Of a stretch of DNA of 64,000 nt, positions 9,405 to 21,160 are shown in pieces. This stretch comes from Lathyrus oleraceus (lineage: Eukaryota > Streptophyta > Magnoliopsida > Fabales > Fabaceae). The notes beneath the pieces are model-generated. The model saw nothing but the letters and a program-made list of their open reading frames with translations, made no database searches and had not been told where the DNA came from. The stretch is from assembly GCF_024323335.1 (NCBI RefSeq), contig NC_066581.1:228424539-228488538 (forward strand). The letters run 5' to 3'. The translations under genes were made by a program, and so were the position numbers. The stretch's first letter is position 1. Every line of letters begins with the position of its first letter.

Positions 9405-11904
9405 GCAAAAATTAGGGATTTGGCAAGTAACTGCATCTTGACAAAACTGTGCTCTATATCTGTCATCCGTCAGGGATTCTCGATTCGTCGTCGACTGAAG
9501 CTCCGAATACATCGAAAATTCGGAATGGTAGAGGAAAGGTCATTATGTTCAATGTAGCCCTCTCCAATATACATCACCGATTTCAAACTTGCACAGATCT
9601 ATGGAGTCTCGCCCTTTGCAGACTACTATTCCATCACATCAATTTGCGCTTTTATCCAATTATTTGCACTCTTATTTGTTTCAACTCAACAAACGTTTTG
9701 CATGTTTTAATTGATAAAGTATCATTGTTTTCAAAATAAACAAATTTTTCAAAAAAATTGTTCTTAAACAAAGTGAACGTTCACAATGATGGAAGGATAC
9801 TTAAGAGACCCACGGTGCTCTCCCGGGGGTGGTATGATTACCAGCAGGTAAGACAATTGTTCGTATCTCGAGCATGACTGTATCTTTGTCCTGCAGAACC
9901 TCGTATGGTCTCTCCTCAGTGAATTTGCTCAGTGCAGTGTTGGTTGAAGTTGTTTATCTTCATGTTCCCGACAGTACAACATTCTTCCTCCAGGTCCCTG
10001 TTAGCCCTATTGTGGGGCATCTCCAATATAGGTTTGTTTGAGCCCTACCGTGGGGCATTCCCAGCAAGGTTGCTGTTGAAATATTTTTGTGGGGCAGTTC
10101 CCCAAGCAGAGTGTTTGCTGAAGACGTTAGCAGCAGAGCAGTCTTCTCCTCTCCCCGGCAGACCTATGCTTGTAGATTTCCCCAGTTGAGAATCCCCGCT
10201 GAGCGCCTGGCAGTTATTTTCCCCGGGAGTCCCCTAGTGGAGTTTATCAGTAGACTGTTGGTGTGTTCCCCAACAATTGGGTTTGCGATGCTGTCATCTC
10301 CAGTATGGCCGTGAGTGCTTATCCCCAGCAGGTTTGTGGGAATTCATCTCCAGTACGATATGACGTGTCATCATCCTCAGCAGAGTTGTTACTCTCACCA
10401 CTATGGTTTTTCTCTCCAGTAGAATGGTGTGGTTTTTCCTCAGCAAGTTCCCCGAGTGGAGCGGGTCTCATGAAATACATCTCCAGCAGTGATTCTCCTA
10501 CATATGGATTGGTTGGGTCGTCCCTAATGGAGTAGCATTTATTTCTCCAGCAGAGTTCATCCTACCAGTGGATTGGACGAGTTTCTGTAGTAGACTGGTA
10601 TCTGCATCCCCAGCTGAGTTGATTCTACCCATGGATCGCGTGGGTTATCCCTAGTGGAGTAACAGACATTCTCCAAAGCAGGGTTTATCCTATCTGAAGA
10701 TTGGTTGAGTCTTCCTCCCAGTGAAGTCGCTTTACCATTCCCCAGCACAGTTCCTGGAATTCCCCGGTGTTGTCTCTGAGGGAGACGTGTGTTTATGCAT
10801 TCATCATTTAGATAAGCATAGCATATTGCATCATTAGTGCATAGCATTTCCATGATCATGGGGCATTGTGTAAAACAAGGAAAAACTCATGCATCAACAT
10901 AGCAAGCATATCCATTAGCCCTAGGCCGTGGTGACCAGCCGAGGTTGGGTTGTTGGAAAGAGTTTAGCATCGCGCCACTGGATCGGCTTCAGAATCGGGT
11001 TCATCAACATGGTTGAGAGGTTGGTGTTTTCCCAACAAGTGATTCCTCAGTCGAGTGGGTATCCCCAGCAGTGTTACTCCCCAATTGTTAGCGTCTTGCC
11101 AGCTTGGGTCTTTTTTCCTTAAGCAGATATGGGTGTGTCTGATCTCTCCATGTAGAGTCTATCCCTTAAGCAGAAAGTGTCAATCTTTTCCTGCCATTTC
11201 CCCACTGAGATACATCCTCGTGGATGACGGTTGCTTCCGTTCCCTCCCTAATGGGATGGGTTTTCCCTATTGAGTTCTTTCCTCATTAGGATGAGTCTTG
11301 ATTCAGTCTGCCTTTTTGGATCGATCCTAAATTGGCTTTTTGTCGGCTGTCTCCTGTGCTTCCCTGGGGCATAAATGAATAGTCGCTCACTAACCGGCAC
11401 TCATTCATCTTATCCTCAGCGGAATTTGTTGGCTTCTACCCACTACCCGGTAGTTGTAAGTCCTATCCTTGTGGTTTTCTACCTACAAGCTGGTAGTTGT
11501 AAAATCCCACTTTCACCCCCTTGATTGAAGTTAACCGTTTGTGCTCATCCTATCGATGACTGGTTACCTTTCTGTGGTTTTCTGCCTACTAACCGGTAGA
11601 TGTAATCCCCTCTTTGCAGTTATCAGTATCCGGTTTGTGATATTGATATTCTTTCCCCTCTGGATACTTGCCTTGATCAAGCAGTATTGTCCCCATTGGG
11701 TATTCCCCTTCTTTTTGGATATTTGCTCCGAGTAAGCAACGTTATCCTCTTTTGATTGGTCATCTTTTGCATACCTAGTCTGGTACCCAGATGCCTTTCT
11801 TTTCGGTCGATTATTCATTTAGCAACCCACAACCCGGTTATGGATAATCTTCCATGCGAGTGTATTATCTACGTTTTGACGGCTTTAGATAATATGTCTC
11901 ATGT
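9405..11904 (+). repeat. 3' non-coding region with degenerate CCCCAGCAGAGT-type repeats
   Basis: No gene is seen. From about 9,930 to 11,500 short cores such as TCCCCAGCAGAGTT, CTCCAGTAGA and CCCCAGCAGG recur every 30-60 bp with much drift. Such arrays between the pol end and the 3' LTR are typical of Ogre elements. CTACTAACCGGTAG-like text recurs at 11,440-11,600. Confidence 0.7.
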
Positions 11905-12257
11905 TTTTCCGGTATTCAGATCGAAGGAGTCTCCGACGATCAGGTCGATGTACTCATGGCACAAGGCCAATTTTCCGGTATTCAGACCGAAGGAGTTTCC
12001 GACGATCAGGTCGATGTACTCATGGCACAAGGCCAATTTTCCGGTATTCAGACCGAAGGAGTTTCCGACGATCAGGTCGATGTACTCATGGCACAAGGCC
12101 AATTTTCCGGTATTCAGACCGAAGGAGTTTCCGACGATCAGGTCGATGTACTCATTGGCACAAGGCCAATTTTCCGGTATTCAGACCGAAGGAGTTTCCG
12201 ACGATCAGGTCGATGTACTCATGGCACAAGGCCAATTTTCCGGTATTCAGACCGAAG
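11905..12257 (+). repeat. 66-bp tandem array, five copies plus a partial
   Basis: Units start at about 11,905, 11,971, 12,037, 12,103, 12,170 and 12,236 with TTTTCCGGTATTCAG. The period is 66 bp, except that the fourth unit carries one extra T (CTCATTGG) and is 67. Because 66 is divisible by 3, long open frames appear in several frames on both strands; they are not genes. Confidence 0.9.
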
Positions 12258-12261
12258 AAGT

Positions 12262-12855
12262 ATTCTCCTCTCCGTTGGTTTCGATAAACGTCGAGTTTTT
12301 CCCGATCATCCGTTGATGATTTGGTTGTGTCCTCCTTCCCAAGTGGAGTTTCCTCCTCTCCGTTGGTGTCGATAAACGTCGAGTTTTTCCTAGTCATCCG
12401 ATGATGTCTAGTTGTACCCCTCTCCATGCAGAGTTACCTCTCCGTTGGTGTCGATAAACGTCGAGTTTTTCCCGATCATCCGTTGATGATTTGGTTGTGT
12501 TCACTCTCCCCAAGTGAAGTATTCTCCTCTCCGTTGGTGTCGATAAACGTCGAGTTTTTCCCGATCATCCGTTGATGATTTGGTTGTGTTCACTCTCCCC
12601 AGTAGAGTATCCTCCTCTCTGTTGGTGTCGATAAACGTCGAGTTTTTCCTAGTCATCCGATGATGTCTAGTTGTACCCCTCTCCATGCAGAGTTACCTCT
12701 CCGTTGGTTTCGATAAACGTCGAGTTTTTCCCGATCATCCGTTGATGATTTGGTTGTGTCCTCCTTCCCAAGTGAAGTGGTCTCCTCTCCGTTGGTCCCG
12801 ATAAACGTCGAGTTTTTCCTAGTTGTCCGTTGGCATCTAGTTGTGATTGTTGTCC
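12262..12855 (+). repeat. ~82-89-bp tandem array, seven copies
   Basis: CTCTCCGTTGGT followed by CGATAAACGTCGAG recurs near 12,267, 12,355, 12,437, 12,526, 12,613, 12,696 and 12,783. Units also hold GATCATCCGTTGATGAT or the variant GTCATCCGATGATG, both small inverted repeats. The array abuts the 66-bp array. Confidence 0.85.
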
Positions 12856-13061
12856 CCATTCATCGTCGTTGCGATGTCTGGATGTGGCCGTACCCTTTGA
12901 AAACAAAAAAATATATACCCAGCAATAAATATCAAATCCCAGTGGACGTTTCCATTGGTAGATCCCTGTACTGTGCAAATTCTACGGTTCTTGGTATTCA
13001 ATCCTTGTTTACCCTGAAAGTCTGACAGCCGTTGCTCTCATCCATTCGGGTTCCCAGCTGA

Positions 13062-13076
13062 TTGAATAGGGGCAGC
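13062..13076 (+). other. Polypurine tract before the 3' LTR
   Basis: TTGAATAGGGGCAGC directly precedes the 3' LTR start. It is less pure than many PPTs, but the same layout (TTAAATAGGGGCAAC, minus strand) precedes the LTR at 20,376. Confidence 0.75.
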
Positions 13077-16000
13077 TGTAGCACCTCAAATTTGCACCTA
13101 TCATTATGCATACATTTTCATATTAGGTCATAGCATATCATGATCCATTGCATAGCATTTGCATTGTCCCTCAGTTGCCTCAAGAGCAAGCAATCAAGAA
13201 TTAGGTCAAACTAATCTCCTGATCAGTCAACCAAGCAAGCAAAGGAATTTCTCATTGAACCAAAGCCTTAGGGTTTGTCCAACAAGTTCACATGACTTGG
13301 GGGTCCATTTGAGGTGTTCAAGTCAAGGGTTGAAGACTTGGAGATCATCAGTTCATACACAGACAGTCAAAAATCCTAAAAAAAGTCAACCGTCAGTCAA
13401 GGCAGTGGATGGTGGCCATTCTTGTGGAACTTGGGCACCATGATCAATAATCAAGAGTTCATACAACTTGGGACATCATTTGAAGTCAAGTTCTCAAGGA
13501 ATTAGGGTTTGGAAGCCATCAGTCAATGCACAATCAGTCTGAAACCCTAAAAGTCAACTGTTGGTCAACTGTCCATTTAATCAGTGATTGGATGATTGGA
13601 ATCGGTTTGTGAGAGTTCATTCATGTCCAAATAGTCATCATATATCATGCCAAACACCATCATGGAAGAATTTGAAGCCAGATCAAAATTTCCCAAAATG
13701 GAAACTGGGCCTGTAACTGAAACCTGCCATAAATGGAAAGTCTTGATCCTCAAACTTACATTTTGATACAAGCCTCAAATGAATTTTTGCCCAACATGAA
13801 AGTTGAAGATCTTGTTCTCCCATTTCCAAAAAGTCCTAGAACTCTCAATTCCCATGTGTGGTTGGCAAGTTATGATCGAATCGATTTCAGAAAATTTTGA
13901 ACTTCAAAGGGCCATATCTCTCAAACCGTTTGGCCAATTTTGGTGGGGTTTTTTCCTACAAGTCACATTTGATCCCCTCTTTCCAAAAATATAAATTTCA
14001 TGAACCAAAACTTCACCAATCAAAATGGCATATTTTGACTTTTCTCATTTAAATGCAAGTTTGACCAAGAGTTGACTTTTTGATATAAACACTTTTTCAA
14101 CATTTGGCCCATTGGGACAGCTCAGAAATGTCATTTAGAATGTGTTTGCAAGCTCATTTTGTGCAGTACATAAGGCCATTGCTTGGTTGCTTGAATTGTA
14201 AGAAAGGTACAATTTCACCATACTTGTCCATGCTTCCACAACCATGCCTTGTACCTCAAAAGAACAGCAGCATTATGCAGCATTTTTTCTGTCATTGTGC
14301 ACACATTTTGCAGCCAAATAACCAACAGTACATATGGCCATACTAGCTTACTTGAACATTGGCAAAAGGACATTATTTCAACAACCACATCCATGAACCA
14401 TGCTTTTACCACAGCATAGCAGTTTGGTGCAGGATATTTTCTGTCTTGAAACCACTGCTGGCCACACAACACAGCAGATTTTGGACACTTTCTCAACATT
14501 TGCACCCTGCTGTTGCAGACCTCATGCCTAAAAACTCCTGTGTTGCATTTACCATTGGCTGTCATAACAAAAAGGAGCAAAAACCAAAAGCCCAACAGAC
14601 CTCACTGGGGATTTTTTCAAAACCTGTAAAACACAAAACCACAAACCAACAGCTCCACCATCCTCTTTCTGTCATGAAACTGCATGAACCAAATCTGAAT
14701 ACCTGCACTGTGATTACCAACATGACATAACCTAACCAACTCACTCATTCAAACTCTCTCACTTGGCATTTTGAGAAAAGTACAAAATCTGTCCAAGGAA
14801 TGAAGAAGATGCTTGGTTTGGCTTTGCTTAGAAAAAAACTGCATTGATCTTTTGCTTTGGCATTCCAAACTTTTCTGTCAAAACCATAAAATGACCAAGC
14901 CTTGCACTGTACCTTCATGATCCTTTCATCTTGTTGCAACATAACTGACAGTAGACCAGTAGAACTTCATTGGTTCTCTCACTCATACAAAAAATCCTCA
15001 CTTGCTCTCATTGGGGATTCTCACTAAAATCTCACCTTGCTTGTGCATTTTCTAAAAACCCTGCCCAAACTCCAAAAGGGACAAAACCTAGCCATTGCCT
15101 TTCCACCATCATCTTCATCATGTTACACCACTAGTAGCCACCAACCAAACCAGAAAACTTCACTGATGCACATACACATCCTTGGCCACTCTTGAAAACT
15201 CTGCAGCAAGAAAACCCTTGCTCTCCCACCACAAAACAACACAGCAATGGCACACATGACACAGAGTTTCATTCATTGAAACTGCACCTTGGCCTTTCTT
15301 CCAAAGACCTGCTACCACCATCCAACTGCAGTAAAATCAATTGCCTACAACAGCACCAAAACCCTGCATTTGACCCTTGGCCTTGGCATCTCATTCACTT
15401 TGTCCAAACACAAGCAGCATACCACAAACAACCTTCACTTATTTTCCAACCAAAGCCCTTGCTCACTTGGCTATTTTTCTGTCCAAACATAACAAACTCC
15501 AAGCCATTGCATTTTCCACAACTCTTCACCATGTCAAACCAACAGCATCCATCAAAACCTGTCAAACACAAACCAACTGAACTGCTTTTCTCTCACTCAT
15601 CCTAAAAAACCCTGCATTGACCTAGCTACTTGCATTTTCATTCAAAAGCCTGGCAACATTTCCACCCTCATTTGCCTGTCATAAACAGCAGCAGCATACC
15701 ACCCTCTCTCTGAAAATTCATTTCTGCTTGGCTTTTGGCATTTCTTTTTTTTTCTGCAAAACTCGAAACCAAAAGCATCCATCCAACAATAGAAGCATGT
15801 TTCCCTCATCCTAAATCATGACCTTGCTTGCTTTGCATTTAGCACAATCAGTCAAACTTCCAAAAAGAAACGAAACATAACCTGGCTATTTTGCATTTCA
15901 AAAAACCTGTCAAACTCAAAACCAATCTCACTCACTCATTCAAACCCTCCCACTTGCATTTTCAAAACCCTGCTAGCAATATCCAACAGAAGGAGGACAA

Positions 16001-19000
16001 AAGTTGGCTTGGTTTGAGGCACTTTGTTCCAGCATTTTCCAACATAACAAACACAAAACCAACATAACAAGGAATGGACATTCTCTCAAGCATCACAATG
16101 GCCAGGCCTTGTACTGTCACATGAAACAGTCCCAACCAACTTCACATTCCCAAAAGACTTTGCTTTTGCCCATCAAGAAAAGCCAATCCCAAAACTGCTT
16201 TCATTGAGCTTTTGGCATTTCTCCAAACCTGTCCAAACTTCATAAGACTTAAGCCTTGCACTGCTTTGACCATCCATTCACCATTACCAAACACTGCTAG
16301 CAGCCACTTGGTCAAGAGGAAAAACACAAAAACTCACTCCATGACAGAAGTTGCTTGAGATCATTTCAATCTACACAAGCCAAAGCCAACTTCATCATTC
16401 ATCATCTGGGACCCTAAGGTGCAACTGTTGCACTTCTGTAACATCAAACAACTCCAAGAACACAATTGCCCTTCAAAATAGGTATGGATTCGACCCTCCT
16501 CTTTTGTCAAATTGCTACATGCTTTCAAAAGGTCTTTCTATGCTGGTTATCATGATGTGTTTATTTTTTGAATTGGTTGTGTGTTCATGAAGCTATTTTG
16601 AAAACAAGTTTAGTGTGGAAATGTGTTTGTGCTCGATTCATGATACACACGAGGTTTCAATGAAAATGGTTGTTAGATTCATGTTTGTCATTGCTTGATG
16701 GTCATTCTCATATATCCAATTTCAATTTCTGGAAAAAAATCGTGTTTGAAGGTGATGAGATTACACTGTTCATCAAACCCTAGCTTTGAATTTCCCAGAT
16801 TTCTCCCCATTTTTGTGCTGCCTGGTTTAAACTCCCTCGTCCAATCAAAACATTTCCTTTAAAGCCCAAAACGACTGTGTTTGGTTAAGTGAATCAGGGA
16901 ATTACAAAAATGCCATTCTTTCAATATTATTTCCATTTTATTTCTTCATTTTGATATCCCATCTTCCAAAATTCATAACTTGCTCATTTTTGATCCAAAT
17001 TCAATGGGATTTTTTGTGTTATGTTCATCATGATCTCTAATTTTTTATCATTATTTTTCCAGAATTTTTGGATGAGTGGTTTTTAAATGGTGCTAGGGTT
17101 TGTGACATGTGACCAAATTTTGTACACCTTGCCAAATCAATTGTGAAATGATGATACTTTATCCAATGGCTCCCAAATTTTTTGTGCTTAAACTAGACAC
17201 ACTCATGGTGATTTTGGTGTAGAGTTTGTGAATTTATCATTGCTGGTTTGTGAGATATGATTTTTTTGAATTAGGGTGTGACAATTTGTGTCACACCATT
17301 GATGTCCAACTTCAGGATTTTCATTACCATGCTTCTTGACTTCCAATTGATCTGATTCTTTGCATGAACCTACTCTTATATGTCTAGTTTACATGTGAAT
17401 TTTCTTGGAATTATTTGTGTCATTTTCCATTTGTTTGAGATTTTTCTTCCCTGCCTAGTCAAATGTTGACCTTGTGTGACACATGTTCCCATTTCATTTG
17501 TGAAATTCTCATACTTTATTAGATGGACATGAAATTTTACATGAGATAACTAGACATCTTCATCTTTGCCATGGTTTTGATCCCATTCATTTATCATACA
17601 CCATTCTTGACTTATGATTTTTCTAAGTTGATGCATGTTTGGTTGACTTCATTGAGCATGTTCAAAATTGCTTTGACTTTCTGATTTTCATTGACTGCCT
17701 TCCACTTGTCCAAATGGGATGAAATTTGACATGCTTACCATGCTATGTGTTAGGTTTGATCATGATTTATTTGGTGATTTTTGGAAAATGTTTGGATTGC
17801 TTTTGAGTTAAGTCTTGCTGTTGACTTCTATGAGCTTCTGTTTGCCATGTTTTGACCTAAATGGTTCATGAAATGATGATGATGATTGATATGAGTGTGA
17901 ATCCAATTGGTTGTGTTTCTTGAATGTTTAAACTTGATTTTGATTGGATATCCTTTGCTGTTTTGGCTTTCTCATTCACTTTTGACCCTAGGCTTGCCCT
18001 AGTGGTCCTGCTACTCACCTTTGAGTTTGTGATTTCAGGTTGACCATCAAATGGCCATTAAGACCAATTCTTTTGATTGAGCTTACTCGAGTATCATTGT
18101 CTAACCTATTTGTTTTGTAGGTGGCTTGGCTCACATGCCCTAAGCCTTGTGCCTTGCACATCCATGTGCCTCTAATGGACTGTGGTTGTCTGTTTCTGTT
18201 TGTTTTGTTTGAAGTTGCATACTAACATCTGCTTGACTGTTTCAGGTGCTTTAGTTGCTTAGTTCTTTGTGAACTTTTTGCTTTGCTTTGCTTGTGTAAG
18301 CAATTTGCATTGAGGTATGTCTCTTTTACTCCATGTAGTCTGGAAGACCTGGCCTGTTACCTGGCCAGGCAACTGTCTGAAGTCCTCCTTAAGAGGCAAT
18401 GTTTGTGGATGTTTAATTTTGTCCTTGCATAGAGTCAAAGTCCTCCTAAGTGAAGAGGCAATTGGTGGAAGGTAGGGATATGCAATCTATCCCCCACTAT
18501 TCAGTGTGTCATCTGTTTTGCTCACACCACTGTGTTGATGCATTACAGATAAAAACCCAAGATCTTGTACAACTGTACAGTTGAGTCAGTTCTAAATGTG
18601 TAGAAGGGTTCCCACTTTCTGAACCCACACATTCTTGTCTTGAGCTCTCCCAGGCCAGGGATAAGAGCTGTGAAGTCTTACCTTCACTCACCTTTCATCT
18701 GCTTCACCTTAGCCCCTCAATGGCAAGGTTAAGAGCACATTCACCCAGTTCCAGAGGTTTGTTTGTCGAGGTTGATATGACCCCTTGACTAAAACCTAAC
18801 CCTTGCTTGAGCCACTTGTTTGTGTATAACGTGTGCTATCTGTGCTTGTAAGATTGTTTGACTTGCTTCCTGTGCAAGTTAGGATAGTTTGACTTGCTTC
18901 CTGTGCAAGTTAGGATAGTTTTGACTTGCTTCCTGTGCAAGTTAGGATTAGTTTAGACTTGCTTCCTGTGCAAGTTAGGTTTTACTTGACTTGCTTCCTG

Positions 19001-19984
19001 TGCAAGTTAAGTGTGTGTGGCTTGCTTCCTGTGTGAGCCATGCTTAGGATAGGTAGGCCCTTGTGCCATTTAGCTAGAAACCATAACTTAGGGTTGATTT
19101 TGCATGACAACATCTAGGCTCGAGTCGTAGTCTCCCTAGAGTTGTGTCTCCCTCTGTTATCTGGTTAGGCTAGTCCTTTATCCCTGCGTAGGGGAACTAC
19201 ATCGCCCTGATCTTCATACCAGATGAAGTATGTAGGCAGGAGATTGAGCCGATCTCTCCGGGCGCCCTTTTTCTTTTTCACCCTTTGTGTCTTAACCACC
19301 CTTGTGTGTGTTCTGGTTGGAGTCCGACATAAGTCCAGCGATTGGCAGTTGGTTTCCTGTGTGTGTTTAGGTTCGGATGTCAATGTAAGTCCAGTGATTG
19401 GCATTTGGGCTCCATGTTTGCCTCTTTGCGTGTGTTTTGGTTCGGATGTTGATATAAGTCCAGTGATTGGCATTCGGGCTCCATGTTTGCCTTTGCCTGT
19501 GTTTGTTGGTGTGCGCGTCAGCCGAGCTACGAATGCTCTGATTCTTCTCTCGTCCGAGAAGATACGTATGCATAGGATGCGATATCCTAGCGAGCATGTG
19601 TTGTCTCCCCAGTCCGAACTACTTCGACTCTGATGTCTATGCCTGATAGACTAAGTAGGCCCAGGATGCGACGTCCTGCCGAGTTCAGTTTCCGTCAGTT
19701 TCTTTTGTCTCTTTCAGCCAGTGTGTGTGTGAATGTTTGAGCAGTGTTTAGCAACCACTTTTCCTTCCTTTTGTGCGTGGATCCCGTAGAGTACTACGGA
19801 TGCGTAGGGGTGCTAATACCTTCCCTTCGCATAACCAACTCCCGAACCCATACTCTTTGGTCGCGAGACCATGTTCTTTCCTAGGTTTACTCTGAGCGTT
19901 TCCTTTCCCTCTTTTGGGATAAATAACGCACGGTGGCGGCTCTGTTGTTCCTTTTTTCCCGCCGGTTTTTCGCGCGATGCGACA
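13077..19984 (+). repeat. 3' LTR of the young Ogre derivative (6,908 bp)
   Basis: Same length and same ends as the 5' LTR, with a constant offset of 12,976 bp along its whole length, so no indels were seen. About 11 substitutions were noted by eye, for example near 13,993, 15,031, 15,351, 16,336, 17,040, 17,167, 17,989, 18,830, 19,219, 19,450 and 19,839. Confidence 0.93.
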
Positions 19985-20376
19985 CCCACAAACAATAATT
20001 AAGGTTCCAAACAAGGCACAAGGCTTCACAAGCACTTCTCTGAACCATGGGCCCACCATTAGGGTTTTAGGGACTGAATCTAATAGCGGTGAATTAAGGT
20101 TTCCACTATGCTTCATGATAAAGACAACCAAGATGAAGGGTTCACCAAACTAAACATGCCATGGAAGAACCCTGGCTTACGACTCAACCACTCTTCAATG
20201 CTTTGTGTGATCAAGATCCTTGAATCTATGATTTTATGCTTTCCTCAAATCAAATGGAATGTACATGATACTATGGGTATGTAGATGAGATGAATGCTTA
20301 TCAGGATATGCAAATGATTGGGGTTAGTCACCTAGATGATTATTGTGAAGGGTAGGGTGAATTTTGGGGTATGACA
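19985..20376 (-). mobile_element. LTR of the older minus-strand Ogre/Tat-type element, part B (LTR start)
   Basis: Continues part A (1-100) after the CCCAC duplication. On the minus strand it starts TGTCATACCCC at 20,376, a start seen in legume Ogre/Tat LTRs. A PPT-like AAATAGGGGCAAC lies just upstream on the minus strand, so this is the element's 3' LTR. The paralogous LTR is at 31,868-32,350. Confidence 0.8.
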
Positions 20377-20458
20377 GTTGCCCCTATTTAATCTTCCCAA
20401 ACCTAAATGTCTGGATAGCAATAGCTTCCGGACATTCAAGGTTAGGGGGGATTAAATA
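20377..20458 (-). other. PPT region folded into a long hairpin
   Basis: Arms at 20,385-20,415 and 20,427-20,458 (TATTTAATC...CCTAAATGTCTGGA against TCCGGACATTCAAGG...GATTAAATA) pair over about 31 bp with an 11-base loop. The PPT of the minus-strand element overlaps this hairpin's base. Confidence 0.75.
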
Positions 20459-21160
20459 CTAAAATATCAAAAAAAATTGTCCATCGGGAACAAATGAAAT
20501 GTAAAGATAGTTCAAGAAGAAATCCTTCACTGGGATATAAGATGAACAAACTATCTTTTGTGCAGGGCAATTGGTGAGGATTGAACAGTTATTTATGGGG
20601 AATGGGCAATTATAAAAGGTTAGATATGCATGACGTATGCAAGATGCTAATGCAGTATGATTGGTCTTTTTTCTTTTCATAACAAGCTATCTGTCCTTTT
20701 TTATTAACAAGATTTTTGTTTTTGTTTTCAAATATCTCTGGCAAGTACTAGAAGAATTTTTCGTTAGGGAACATGTTGTGAAAAGATGTTTGAAAAGGTT
20801 TACTAGGTGGAACCTGGACTTTAGGGCGGTAGTTAGGGAAGAAAAATGATGGACCCATCATGCACTGGGCTCTCATGGGGGATTTTTTTTTTTGTGATTT
20901 TGTAAGTGGATATAAAAAGGAAGGGATGCCAAAAACAGTTTGGATTTGTTGGGGATATGGGTTCCAAAGTTAACCTTATCGGAAAGAGAAAATGGAAAAG
21001 GGTCCCGAAGTTAACCTTATCGGGAAGAGAAGAAATGGCGACACCACTGGGGATAATATTTTCTCGTACAACCGGTAACGGGAACTTCTTTAGCAAAAGG
21101 CTAAGAAAGAAAAACGGAAAACAAAGTATTGAGAATTTCTTAACAAAGGGTTAAGAAGAC
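20459..21160 (-). mobile_element. Internal non-coding part of the minus-strand element
   Basis: No gene is seen. A duplicated AAGTTAACCTTATCGG occurs at about 20,967 and 21,010. TGGCGACACCACTGGGGAT at about 21,036 on the plus strand looks like a Tat PBS but has no LTR end next to it, so its meaning is unclear. Confidence 0.45.

Larger units (their letters stand above)
101..19984 (+). mobile_element. Young non-autonomous Ogre-type LTR retrotransposon, complete
   Basis: A structurally complete Ty3-gypsy element of the Tat/Ogre type, 19,884 bp long. Both 6,908-bp LTRs, the primer-binding site, the polypurine tract and matching CCCAC target duplications can be seen. The internal part (7,009-13,076) has no intact gag or pol. 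It keeps a gag start, an Ogre-like intron, a pre-RT spacer and the integrase end, followed by several tandem arrays. The LTRs differ at about 11 positions by eye (about 0.16%), which at common plant rates means an insertion well under 0.2 million years old. Mobilisation must therefore use proteins from another Ogre copy (inference). The class is LARD-like, but it is specifically an Ogre deletion derivative rather than an unrelated element. Confidence 0.93.

Noticed and set aside
11756..12375. Open frames of 128-186 codons with 22-residue repeats (such as GQFSGIQTEGVSDDQVDVL)
   Set aside because: They come from the 66-bp array, are open in several frames on both strands, and one unit has a frame-changing insertion. 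No promoter, domain or conservation supports a protein.
20041..20131. Frames crossing the 3' LTR edge near 19,748-20,131
   Set aside because: They span the junction of two elements and cannot represent a conserved gene.
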